64,000 nt of DNA, taken from Combretum micranthum (taxonomy: Eukaryota > Streptophyta > Magnoliopsida > Myrtales > Combretaceae). The DNA is taken from assembly GCA_024138025.1 (NCBI GenBank), contig JAMXBD010001048.1:310001-374000 (forward strand), written 5' to 3'. Under the pieces are notes generated by a model. It searched no databases. It was given only the letters and a program-made list of their open reading frames with translations, and was not told the DNA's origin. Both the position numbers and the translations under genes were made by a program. Below are positions 23,840 to 35,287 of the stretch, piece by piece; positions within the stretch are counted from its first letter, which is position 1; each line of letters starts with the position of its first letter.

Positions 23840-26671
23840 ATATATATATTATTAAATATATGTATATCTATATTTCTTAGAGCCTAAATGCTCACTAATT
23901 ATTACTAACATATTTATTATTATTGCTCTTATTATTGCTTTTTTTTTCTTTTTCTTTTAAGACTAGTCTATTCTTAGTCCTAGGAAGCCTTGATGAACCT
24001 AAGGCTCCCAATACTTGACCAGGATAGCTTGATGAAGCTAAGGTTCCTAATACTTGACCATATTATTATGCTTATTTGCTTATGATATTTCTTTCTATCT
24101 TATTATGTATTATTCTTACCCTTTTTCATTTCTATGTAATCATATTCATGCATCATTAGAATGTTGTTGTTTTAATTAAAAAAAAAAAAGGGTTCTTTCT
24201 TAAATAAAGAAAAGTAAACTAAATTTCTTAACAAAGGATTTTTCAATAACAAACCTAAGTATTGTTTTTAATAAATGCTTTTCAAAATCTTAGACAAGCT
24301 AATCATAAAATTTAAAATATTAGTAATCAAGGTTTCTCCAAATAATAAAAGGAACTCTTTTCTTTTATAAATCGGAAGTAAATACTCCATAAAAATATAA
24401 TTTTTAGCATTAAACTTGAGATTTTAACCCAACTATATCTTTTATAAAACTTAAATAGGTTCATTATAGACTTTGAAAACCATTTACTAAGTGAGCTTCT
24501 ACATGACTTAATTTTTAATATTGTTATTCTCTTTTCAAAGTTAAAAAGAAATTTTTGCTAAGTTCTAATATTGATAATTCTTTATTAAGAAAGCTTTTCT
24601 TATGAACTTATCAAAAAGGATTATGCCACCACTTGTTAAGCATTAGGAATAAAACAAGTTTTTAAGTCAAGGTAACATCAACATGCTATTTTAGAAATTA
24701 ACTTAGAGAAATAAAGTTTGCCAAGAAAGTGAAGTTTTAAAAAGGTAAACCTATTTTCTAAAGAAGAAAAAGAATATAAAAATGAGAGGAAAATATATAT
24801 TTAACACAACTCCAAATATTAGACCACACCAACAATTTAAGAAAAATTTTGAAAACATTATTTTTCAATCGCTAAAAATAAAATTACTAGATAGCTTAAA
24901 GGACCAAATTTTTGGAAATTAATGTATCTTTGAAAAGTTAGGAAATGAAATTATAATAGGAAAACACTCATTTATAACAACACAAGAATTTTTAAGTTTT
25001 CCTTCTAGCAATTTAAAAAGGAAAAATTTTCAAAGTTTTATCTTTCAAAACTTTTAAAAACAAATTGTTTTGCAAAAAATTAATGTTGAGACAATACTAC
25101 AAAAATCATGCATATAATATGAGTATATATATATATATATATATATATGTTCAAAAGATTTTCAACTATACAAATATCCATGTATTTTGTTTAAGCATTT
25201 TTTGGTAAAGAAAAGTTTGAAAAATCATATTTTAAGGACTATGAAATTCATAACTATTATGTACCATGGTATTTTGCAATCCAAATGGCTTTTATGACAA
25301 AAAATAACCTTAGAAATTTATGGATCTTTTCGAGTAGGTAGAAAATGTTATATAATATGCAAAATTTCAAGTTAAAATGAGTAAGTTATGGTCATTTTAA
25401 GTTGGAATTTCCTTCTACCAGAATTTTGACGCAAATACTAAAATAGAGTTAGAAATTTCAAGTGGAATTTCCACGAAATACTCATTCCGGGTATTTCTTT
25501 CATTTAGGTAATGAAGTTTGGAAGGATTCGTATTCGGAGGACTATTACGAGTAAAGAATTGTGGCAAGGATGGCCGAGTAAGTTTATCTCCTACCTTTAC
25601 GTACTTGTTTATGCTTGTAGGTAGAGGCACTAGAAGTAGGGAAAAATGAAAATTGATTATGCATGATAATATTGGTTGAAAGAATGCTAAGCATATCGAG
25701 ACATGAATTGTTGTTAATTAAATTGTGTTTTATTAATATTATGCTGGAGTGTGTGCAAATTTTGTGATCACCTTTAAATTACTTTAATATATTATGAGTT
25801 ATATTAATTGAATCATGCATATCACGTAGTTAGCCTCATTACATTAGCTGCTACGCTCGATAGGACAAGAGTATAGTAGTGGGGTTTGCGAAAATCGTAA
25901 GTCTGCAAGATGGACGAATAAGATTTTGAAAGAACTATGTAAGGATGGGCAAATAAGAGCTGGAAAGAACTATTTCAGGATAGGCAAGTAGGAGACAGAA
26001 ATAAACTACATAAGTTGGATTTCAAAGAATGGTTTTAAAGAACCTGAAACACCTAATCACTGAATGGAGGGGTAAATCCATTCAAAACATATGATTTCCG
26101 GTAGATCGTATGTATTGCTTGTTCACTTGCTTGATGCATTCGTATGCTTGTTTAATAACTTGTTTGAATTTATTGATATGAGTATGTTAATATAAGAATA
26201 TTCTTACTAAGCTAGTTGTGCTTATACCTCGATAGACTTTTGTTGACACATGATCAATATCTCTTTTGCCCGAGGACTTCATGAACCCAAGCGGAATTAT
26301 GTTTTGAGAAGCTCTGGGGAATCTTTTTTGAAGATCTTATAATAGATTTCCTTTAATATCTTTTAGTTCTAGTATCGTTCTTTATGTGTAAGACTAAGTG
26401 ATATTATGTTCTTTGGAGATTTATCGGGGGGATGCCCTTAAGATAATGTAATAACCTTATTTTTATAATATTGAAGATAGTTAGTTATCTAGATTTCTTG
26501 TATGCTATATTTACTATCTCGAACTTTACATCCCATCGGAGTTTCCTATTGTTTTGATAGACGCCTTACATATGGTATTGAAGTTTTCGCATGACGTCGG
26601 GAAGTCATTCGTAAGCGTTAATATCGTATGTGGTGGATTACCACGTCTAGAGTACTCTTTAGGGCGTGACA
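23840..26671 (+). mobile_element. Second family A LTR, missing its 5' 1.1 kb
   Basis: Directly follows the LTR 20261-23839 and repeats its sequence from about position 1120 onward (CTTAGAGCCTAAATGCTC matching CTTTAGAGCATATAAGC, the GACTAGTC block, a GAGGACTATTACGAG block near 25540), ending AGGGCGTGACA at 26671. A full LTR followed by a 5'-truncated one suggests nesting into, or recombination within, an older LTR. The missing left part could be the fragment at 9582-10140, but the two are not contiguous in LTR coordinates. Confidence 0.75.
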
Positions 26672-27490
26672 ATAACAAAGTCAATCATAGGCATGATATT
26701 TCTTTATTCTAGAAATATCTAATAAGTGTGAGGTTATTTACAAATGAGATGACAAGAGAAATAAGTTAGATATTGAAAATAAGTGAGAGCATAAAATGGT
26801 TGAGTTGAGTTGCTTATGCAACCTATGTCGAGACATTACTTCAAAAGGATGAAACTAGCAAGTTGAAAGTTATCAGAGTATTTAAAATAAATTGAATATC
26901 CATTGAAGGAGACCCATCAGTATATCCTTGCCCATGAAACACTATAATTTTAGCGTGAAATGGTACGTGTAGCTAGATGGTGTCATGAGAACATGCCCTA
27001 AACAGTACAATTCGGTATAATTTAAAAAAAAATGGTGAAAACAAATTGGTGCAATGGCAAAATGTTTGTGTAGTTGTCCCATTAATTATAAGATATGGGT
27101 TGAACCAGTATGGAATTGCATGGGTTTCACCATATATCATGGGCCTCAATAACAAGTTCAAGCATGAATTAATCCTTTTACAACACATTGCTCATTTGAA
27201 TCAGTTTATGAATGTACAAGTCAAGTTGACCAAAAGTAATATAATTTTGGTTAGAGATGGTACATATGATCGAATGACATTGCAAGCGCACACAGTATGA
27301 AAGGTCTAATTATTTTGGAGTGTCATGTTGAATTTTTGCATTGTGAATTGTCAAGCAATCAACATGCCAAATAGCAATATAGCTCATTCGTAGCGCACAT
27401 GCGTTGGGTGAACTTTTGTCATTTGAATGACTTGATTAATGCCCAAATCCCTCCGATATAACCCAAAGGACTTTAGTCAGGGGCAAAATG
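26672..27490. other. Unclassified repeat-like DNA
   Basis: No known domain was recognised. A purine-rich run (AGGGGCAAAA) just before 27491 could be a polypurine tract, which would make this the end of an LTR element's interior. Confidence 0.3.
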
Positions 27491-28083
27491 TAGGCGTATG
27501 GATTCGATTATAAAGGCTTTGAGTCTACTTTTAATTTAGATTTAACTTTCTAAGTTAAAGTGGTAGGGCTTAGGGAGTTAAGCCCAATTTATTAGGATAA
27601 TCATGGGAGATTTGGCATGAAAGGCTTAAAGTAGGGCCATTGGAATTGCCTGCTAAATTCCAACTTTTCTCAAATTAGCTCACACATATTACCAATGCAA
27701 GTCTTAATGGGCTTTAGTCTACAAGGAAGCTCATATCTATATCTACTATAAGAGGGACTCATATTAGCCGTTGGTTTTGTGTCTCATCGGATGGACGATA
27801 TCGACCGCTAGATTTTCTATAAATACCATTAGTCCCTATCTCATTTGGATAAGTGAAATCCTATACAAACGTTGTCATGCTGCCGAATTTCTACCTTGGT
27901 AAATCAAACACTTGATTTATTTAAGAATGTACACGATCTAGGTCGATAAGCTCTCTCACCTATCATGCGTGTGCTAGAGCCTATTGAGATTATCTACTCA
28001 TCTTCCCTACACGATTCTCTCTTGACCATCCTTGCACGTATTGTTTCCTTAGATCACGCGTAGTGCGATAGTCCGCAGCACGC
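27491..28083 (+). mobile_element. Possible LTR of about 600 bp
   Basis: Begins TGTAGGCG right after a purine run, contains a good TATA box (CTATAAATACC, 27817-27827) about 330 bases in, and reaches a CGCAGCA end near 28083. There is no partner LTR or target duplication that I could find, so this is tentative. Confidence 0.3.
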
Positions 28084-29001
28084 ATATGATCATTGCATCC
28101 AAATCTTTATCCACTCATAACTATTTATCAAAATGAATAGAATCAGTAAATTGTACAAAATTATATAAAACCAACAAAATTATAATGTGTGAAATTGTAT
28201 ATCTAAATTTATAATTTTATCTAAAGTTTGTACTTAAAAATTTTATATGTATTTTAATTAAAAGACAACATATAAAATTATAAAATTATAGAATGGTATA
28301 TTTGATTACGACCTTGAGAACTATATAAATCGTCAGTTTTACTTACCAATTGAAAAACTTGAATATTTTTACATATTAGGTTGCTACTTTTTTCTAGTTT
28401 GGCATCATCGCTAACCTCGAGTTGATTAACGATGTAATAGTGATGAAAGTTGGTCTTTTTTCCTTCAATACAAAATCAAAATTTTCCAAAAGCACAATGA
28501 AAACCGAAGTGGAAAGATCAAAGCTAAGAAACTAAAAATGCCCCAACAAAAATAGGGTTATTTCAGCTATTGAAATAGGGTTATTAAACTACTTTTATAT
28601 CTGTTGGCTAAAAAAAAAAAATTATTTCAAGATTGAGCTCTACAAACAAACTCCAAATCAAGGTGAAATGGCTCACCAGCAATTTCCCTCGGCTTAATTT
28701 CCACTATCAACTCCCCTGTGAGCCGGGTAGCTTCCTGCTGTCCAGCCCAACCCAAACCAACCCAGATCAACCCAACCCAGCCCAGACCAGCTATCCCGTC
28801 GACCAACACAATACACAGCACATTATCCAGAACCATATTTTGCACCAGCGCCAACTGCAACGTTGGCGTTCTTTCTTTATTTCGTTCTTCATGTTCTTGT
28901 GTTGGTACGCATCACTAAATACCAGATTTTCATTTCCTTGGGAGTTTGTTCGGAATTATTACGAAACCAAGCGCATTCCAACAGAAGAAGGAGACGGAGA
29001 C
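28084..29001. other. Upstream region of the pTAC13-type gene
   Basis: AT-rich until about 28620, then a C-rich section (28660-28860) with CAACCCAACCCAGCCCAG-type runs, likely promoter and 5' UTR. Long frames across this section reflect the composition. No separate gene is supported. Confidence 0.4.
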
Positions 29002-31606
29002 ATGAAACAAGGACTTCTCCTATGGAGTCCATCTTCTCTCTCCTCCCTTACCTACCACTTCCCAACCCTAAGACGGAAATCGCTTCCTCTTCAGGTTCTC
29101 ACTGTTTCCGCACGCTTGAATCCACGGACGCCCAAGAGCAGCTGCAACTCTCAGCCAGGGAGAGAAGGAGGCTCCGCAACGAGAGGAGAGAGAGTAAGGC
29201 TGCGTACAATTGGAGAGAAGAAGTCGAAGAGAGACTTATGAAAAAGCCTAAGAAGAGGTACACTTCTTGGACTGAAGAACTTAACCTGGATAATCTCGCC
29301 CGTTTGGGTCCTCAGTGGTGGATTGTTAGAGTTTCTCGTGCTAGAGGTCAGGAGACTGATATGATTGCTACCGGTTGGTTAAGCACTTCCCGCATATTGA
29401 TTTTAAGGTACAAATTGAAATCAAGAAAAAATTTATTCCACGCCTTTGAAGTAGAAGACTCTTGGGAAGTTTTTTATTTTTTATATTTTTCCCCGTGATG
29501 CAACTTGCTTGTATGCAAGTTGTTCTCTTTGACTTTGTGCAGTCATTTGTTTTTGCCCATATTTTGCTTAGGTGTGGTTTGTAGTGTTATTGCTAAACTC
29601 GAAAGTGCGAATCGTATTGAATTCATTTTAATATCTTAACAAAGGAAACCTGGAAGCGGAATTCACTTTTCTTCACTCTATTTTAGTGCAGAGGTTATAA
29701 ATACATGAGCTGAATTTCTGTTCTTTTACCTCCAAAAGATTCTTGAGAAGTGTGGTTTCTGCGAATTTAGTCATTTTACTCATTTCACACTTATTGACAT
29801 TAAGGTTTAGCTCATAGTGCTTGAATTTTGGGGTCTGGAGTTGCAAAGAATCCTAGGAATCAGCGATCTGTATGTGCAGTCGCATGAGTTACTGGCCAAT
29901 AGAAGAAGATTGGGATATAATCAACTGAGGAGAACTGAAATGGCAATGTTATAAGAATAATCACGGTTCATGTATAAAGGGGTTTAGTGAATTATTGTGG
30001 CTAGGGCTTTTATAGATGAAGTTGCAAGATTTAGAATTATCATTCCACTCAAATTATAGCGATCTGTGTTAAGAAACCTTGATGTCCAATTTTAGGTATA
30101 TGCGCCGGCTGTCCAAGAGAGGAGGAAACTAAAGAATGGCAGTTACTCCATTAAGCCCAGACCCCTTTTCCCTGGGTGTGTCTTCTTAAAGTGTATACTA
30201 AACAAGGAGTTACATGACTTCATTAGAGAAATTGATGGAGTGGGAGGCTTTGTTGGATCGAAAGTTGGAAACACGTAAGTAATTTTTATATTTGTTCCTT
30301 TTGTTGCATTCAAATTGTGAATTTCTGCTGCTGTTGAAGTTATGTCTCTAAAACCTCTTGGAAAATAAAAAGGAGCTACCTGTTTTATAAAATAGAATGC
30401 ACATGCTGGAAGACGGAAGAAAAGGCAAGTGACAGTATAAAGTTGAGCAGATTAGCTCCACATATCTACATCAATATTTTTAGCTGTTAACACACATAGA
30501 CTTGTAGGTGCTAAAGTTTCCCAATAGAATGTTGTATGCATGAGCTTTCAGAAGGAGAATCATGTTTGCAATCTAAATAGAAGATGCAAGTTCATATTAA
30601 ATTTGAACTTGGTCATTATGATTGTGATGCGTCTTTAGTTCCAGAAGTGTTGCACCTCCAAAATGTGTGAATCCTCAGATACGGTTTGCCAACTGCATAT
30701 GGAAACCATCGATTGTGCCTTGGAACTATTGTTTGAAAAGTTTGGTCGAAAGCCAATCTGCTTAGTTTGCTCTCAAAATTAAATTTCTTTTTAACAGCAT
30801 TTCATACCTACTTGGCTTCCATATCCTTGTCAAACATGTTCATCACTGAAGTTGTTATTTAAAAGCTAAGTAATTTGGTTGGGTCATTAACATTTCTTCT
30901 TTCCTTCCTGGATAGCTGGCTGAAAGTTTTATGCCCTTGTCCACTTCTACAATCTCTTTCAAGATGTCATTTCCACCGTTGTATTTGTCAATTATAAATT
31001 TGTGCTTTATGTCATCTAGAAAAAGGCAGATCAACAAGCCTAGGCCAGTAGATGAGGATGATATGCAGCCGATCTTCCAGAAGGCAAAAGAAGAACAAGA
31101 AAAAAACTGATCAAGCTTTTGAGGAAGAGGAGAAAGCATCTGGAAAACTCACTGCTGAAATGATAGAAAGTAGCTTGGATTTATCCAAAGATTTATTAAC
31201 ATCAGATTCGAAGCCACTTAGGCGATCCAAAAGAGATTCAAGCAGTAAAGATAATGTCAGTTCATCTGCTGGTAAAAAGGATAAGCTTGTCCCTGGCACA
31301 AGTGTCCGAGTTCTTTCTGGAACTTTCGCAGAATTTGAAGGCAACCTCAAGAAATTAAATCGCAAGACCAAGAAGGTATATATGTCTACATATAACATTA
31401 ATGCAGGAAAATTAGCCTTGTGTTTCAGGAAACATACTGAAAAATGTAATTTATGCATCTGGAAACCTTTTATATACGTGTCACAATTGAAGCCATCAAT
31501 GAATTTCCTTCATTTTTATCTGCAGGCTACTGTTGGATTTACACTTTTTGGCAAAGAGAGCTTGGTAGATCTTGATGTGAATGAAATTACATCAGTAACA
31601 ACTTGA
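29002..31606 (+). CDS. PTAC13: pTAC13-type NusG-like protein (NGN + KOW), 4 exons
   Basis: Exons 29002-29407, 30096-30274, 31020-31375 and 31526-31606, with introns of 688, 745 and 150 nt; all junctions are GT-AG and in phase. The product of about 340 residues resembles Arabidopsis pTAC13, a plastid transcriptionally active chromosome component related to bacterial NusG. Parts: an N-terminal Ser/Leu-rich transit peptide; a basic/acidic linker (LSARERRRLRNERRE); an NGN domain from about residue 105 (PQWWIVRVSRARGQE ... VYAPAVQERRKLKNGSYS ... PGCVFLKC ... FVGSKVGNT); a charged linker; a KOW domain at about 286-335 (SVRVLSGTFAEFEGNLKKLN ... TVGFTLFGKESLV). Frame breaks: one base missing near 29371-29374, one extra A in the 31100-31106 run, and probably one missing near 29119-29121. 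The last depends on the start: ATG 29002 gives the better transit peptide, while ATG 29022 is already in the mature frame. Splice sites and domains are intact, so consensus error is more likely than a pseudogene. Confidence 0.88.
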
Positions 31607-32851
31607 AGCAAAATTTTAAGACCCATTCAGGTTGATCATTTTTGAAAGGCAAGTATAGTGATCCAGTCCACCAGCAACTTTCATGGACTTTAACTGTGAC
31701 AGAATCGCAGATAACCAATGAATATGTGGTAAAATCTCATTTCATCTGCGGAACGATCATCCCTATAGTAGCACACTAAATATAAGCAGAAGCATTTTTT
31801 CATATCTTCTGGCTGTTTTTGTAGTTTTCTTGGTAAAAGGTTAGGAATATGACATTGTTTTTTCTTTTGTAATATACAATTCCATATTAGTCCCTAGTGG
31901 TGCCTGTTACATGTCTAATCATTCCCAATTCTTTCCCAACTGCCATTATGCTGCATTTTTCAAGTACACAATATGTTCATAATCATGTCTGCTTATTTTC
32001 AGTTTTCCCTTATCATTACTTTTTCAGGTGAAAATTTGCCAATTTTCTTGATTTAAATTTATATCTACTTTGTATTCATGGTGTCTGTCTGAAGGTGAAT
32101 CTTGGGGGAACTGGTTAGGTTTCTCCTTTGGTGGCTGAAAAGGCACTATTTCGCAGCATAGAAACAGCTTGTTGAGAAATCCTGAGTGTAATTGTCTAGA
32201 GATGTGACCATCCTACCCCAGTAGCCCTACTTGGTTGAGGAAGCTCTTGGCCTCATTGGGTCTGTGCCTTCTGTCATACATATTGTTTCTAACAAATCCA
32301 CCATTATTAAGCATATGAAGAAATGTTCGGCCAAAGAAAAAAGCATAAGAAATGATTTCGAATTGCATACGGGCCTGTTAGGTTCTTTCTTGTAAATTGC
32401 AGATTACCCTATTTTATACACATGTAAGCTGCTGTGAAAGACATCAGAATGTGTGAATTCAAATTGATACTATGGAAGTAACAATGACTTCAGGAGGATT
32501 TATTGATCTGAATTTTGGCAAGTTGAAGTGTCCAATGTTGCTACGTATGAATCTGGAAGTGAAGTTTTACATCCTTCCAAACCGGCTTGCATTGTGTATT
32601 AGAATGTAGAAAGAAAGGAAAACTTGCTAATTCAATCAAATCATTTTTTTTTCTAAATATTTTTGGTGGATTCTTGTTAATGTTGCAATATGGCCTGAGG
32701 AAAGCTGGTCAAGGATGGTACATTTCCATCAAGTTTACCAATGTTGGCATACTATATCAATGTTTCGTTCCTTCGAGCATAGTGTCGAATCCATTACGGG
32801 CACATCGCATATATGCAAGTTATATGAGCACTAGGGCATGCATGTTGATCT
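31607..32851 (+). other. 3' flank of the pTAC13-type gene
   Basis: 3' UTR and spacer. Nothing coding is supported; some stretches near 32100-32300 look transcript-like but carry no frame I recognise. Confidence 0.4.
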
Positions 32852-32860
32852 AATTGTTTA

Positions 32861-33167
32861 GGGATAATGTCACAATTGGTACTTGAATTTTGATAAAATA
32901 TGTAATAAGAAATATTTATTTTGACAAAATATATAATTAAGTACTTGAATTTTAAAATTAATCAATTTATTACTTGAAAAAATTTGAAAAACTTCGAAAT
33001 TGATTAGTTTGGTACCTAAAAGAACTCGACCTGATGTACACGAAGAGTTTTTTCATAAATCAAATTGATTAATTTTAAAGTTCAGGTACTAAATTGATCA
33101 ATTTTAATATTTTGATACTTAATTACATATTTTGTTAAAGTTTTGGTGTCATTTGTGACATTAATCC
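32861..33167. mobile_element. Mutator-type MITE with 9-bp target duplication
   Basis: A 307-bp element flanked by a perfect 9-bp direct repeat AATTGTTTA (32852-32860 and 33168-33176). Inverted ends extend about 45 bases: GGGATAATGTCACAATTGG on the left and GGATTAATGTCACAAATG from the right on the other strand, both followed by a shared AAAATATGTAAT. Nine-base duplications and long inverted ends fit Mutator-like elements. No coding capacity. Confidence 0.88.
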
Positions 33168-33309
33168 AATTGTTTATGAATATCTTTCATTTAATCAATC
33201 ACATTTCGGTGAGTCCTTTCTAGATGTACACATGCAAGATTGTGCAGGTGCTTTGTTATTATTTGTGGATAGATGAATCTGTGCTCATGCCAATACATTC
33301 CCAGGCAGC

Positions 33310-33765
33310 TAGACATCGGTACGATTCGGATCGGTTCCAGACTCGAACTGGAACTGTCGGTTCACGGTTCCACATTTCGTGAAACTGAAACCGGAATCGA
33401 AACCGTTATAGCCAGGGCGGTTCACGGTTCCAAGGAACCGCCGGTTCTAGCGGTTCCAGTTCCGGTTCACGTGAATCGGTTTTTTTTTTTTTTAGGAAAA
33501 AATAAAGAAAACAATCGCCTCCCCCCACTCTCCTTTCAAGACCTGCATCATGCGCAGGCGTTTTTTTTTTCTTAATTCAAATATTTGGCGGTTCCGGACC
33601 CGGTTGGAACCACCGGTTCCGCCATGTTAACTGTTTGAACCCGCCAGTTCCGGCGGGTTCTTGGACGGTTCGGAACCGTCACCAACGGGGCGGTTCCTGG
33701 GTCAGGAACCGCCAGTGACCGTTTGGGGCGGTTCGCAGTTCGGAACCGCCCCATGGTGACGTCTA
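33310..33765. mobile_element. Non-autonomous hAT-type element packed with GGTTC repeats
   Basis: A 456-bp element flanked by a perfect 8-bp direct repeat CAGGCAGC (33302-33309 and 33766-33773). The ends are TAGACATC on the left and TAGACGTC (other strand) on the right. The body is GC-rich and crowded with GGTTC/GGAACC/CCGGTT words in both orientations, forming many hairpins (for example CGGTTCGGAACCG). Two T runs (33480-33493, 33560-33569) break it up. Subterminal GGTTCGG-type clusters are typical of plant hAT MITEs. Open frames on either strand are artefacts of the repeats. Confidence 0.9.
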
Positions 33766-33773
33766 CAGGCAGC

Positions 33774-34907
33774 CTTCTTATGCATTGTCTTTTCACATGA
33801 GCAGTCATAACCCTTTACATGTTTTCATGTTTGATGCAGTGTGTTGTGAATCATATCTTATGAACAATTAATGCGAGATTTCAATATAAATGTATCTTCT
33901 TCTATTTGAATGAAAAAAAGCTTCCATTTGATTTGGCTTACCAGAATTGAGATGGTATAATCTTCTCCTTGATCCGTGCTCAATCGTGCTGTAATGGAAG
34001 ATGCAATTAATATACCTACTTGTTCTTCCTACATGCATTTCTTTGCTTCTCTATAATTTTTATGGCAAAGTTGATTGATGGAAATTTTCTTTTTCTTTTT
34101 CTTTTTCGAAGTAATCCTTTTTCCTCATTTATTTTTTAAAACACAATTTTCGTCTGTGTAAACTGCTTAAAAATTATCGTTTTTTATTTGCGCTTAACTT
34201 ATGGAATAGATTACAGTGTCCAACAAATCCGATTCATTTACTGAGATGAGTTGGAAAGATTTGGCTTGGTAGGGATGGAACGAAGATCATTAGATCAATT
34301 CATTGTATCCAACTTCTTTAGGTAGGCTTATGCACATTGGAAAATGGCTATTGGCCTTGGTCTATGGCTAGCTCATTCAAGATAAATACATATTAAGTTT
34401 GCTTTATCTTATCCATTTAATTATTGTGATGATTTGACAGTTATTATCCCTATCAAAAGCTTATAAATATTCAGTCACTCCTCATTTTTTACTTTTGGAG
34501 AGAAGATAAACAACATTTTTTAGGAAAAACTTTTCTCTTAGGATCAAATAGGCAAGTTAGACGACTTTCATTCTAATTGCTCAAGAATTGCAAAATTGAT
34601 GCGCAAGATATACTCCAATCCCCTTGCTTGTCATTTGTGCATTAAAGATACCGAGACTGTCTATTCCTCTTCCCTATTATTTTCTTTAAGTCATCTCATC
34701 ATCAAGTGTTATTTTCTCACCAACACTCTAAAGATGTGCAAGGCATGAGATTCACATGATATTGTGTAACTAACTCAGGAAGAACCCTGCATTTACATTT
34801 CAGTAACTTCATTGAGAACTGACGAATTCAACATTTTTGTGATGGCATCTCTAAGAAGAAAGCCAACTAACTTCTGCGATAGCACGAGTCAAGATGCTAA
34901 CAACACT
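33774..34907. other. Intergenic DNA flanking the chromovirus
   Basis: No gene. A TTATAAATATTC box near 34461-34470 followed by C/T-rich DNA recalls an LTR promoter, and the chromovirus target lies in repeat-like sequence, but no element could be delimited. Confidence 0.35.
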
Positions 34908-34912
34908 AATCT

Positions 34913-35287
34913 TGAAGTATGGTGGAAAATTTCCGTAGGCTAGTTCAAGCAGAATTAATAACAAAGTCTGAATGCAGACTATTCCCAGATTCGGGAAACA
35001 ATTAGAAGCAATGTTTTGGGTGTATTTTTCATATCCTTCTAATGCTATTACAAGTAGTATATATAATGACTATATAACGGAAAAATATTCTTCCATGTCT
35101 AATTGATTGACAAGTGGCAAGATACCACATGCTCCCTTACTCTATATAACTGAATGTAGTTAGAATAATGCTTAGGCCTATAGATATTATTTATAAGTTT
35201 TGGGCCATAGCCCAAACATTAAGGCCTATAATCCTATTGATTGTATAAGCTCCGCCTGTCAACTTGTCTTTTGTATTCCTTACATCA
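34913..35287 (-). repeat. 3' LTR of the chromovirus
   Basis: 375 bases; on the minus strand it starts TGATGTAAGG and ends ATACTTCA. It is 96% like 39842-40218 by eye. Confidence 0.93.

Noticed and set aside
33273..33808. Frames on both strands across the GGTTC-rich element
   Set aside because: They arise from the repeat composition of a hAT MITE with perfect target duplications.
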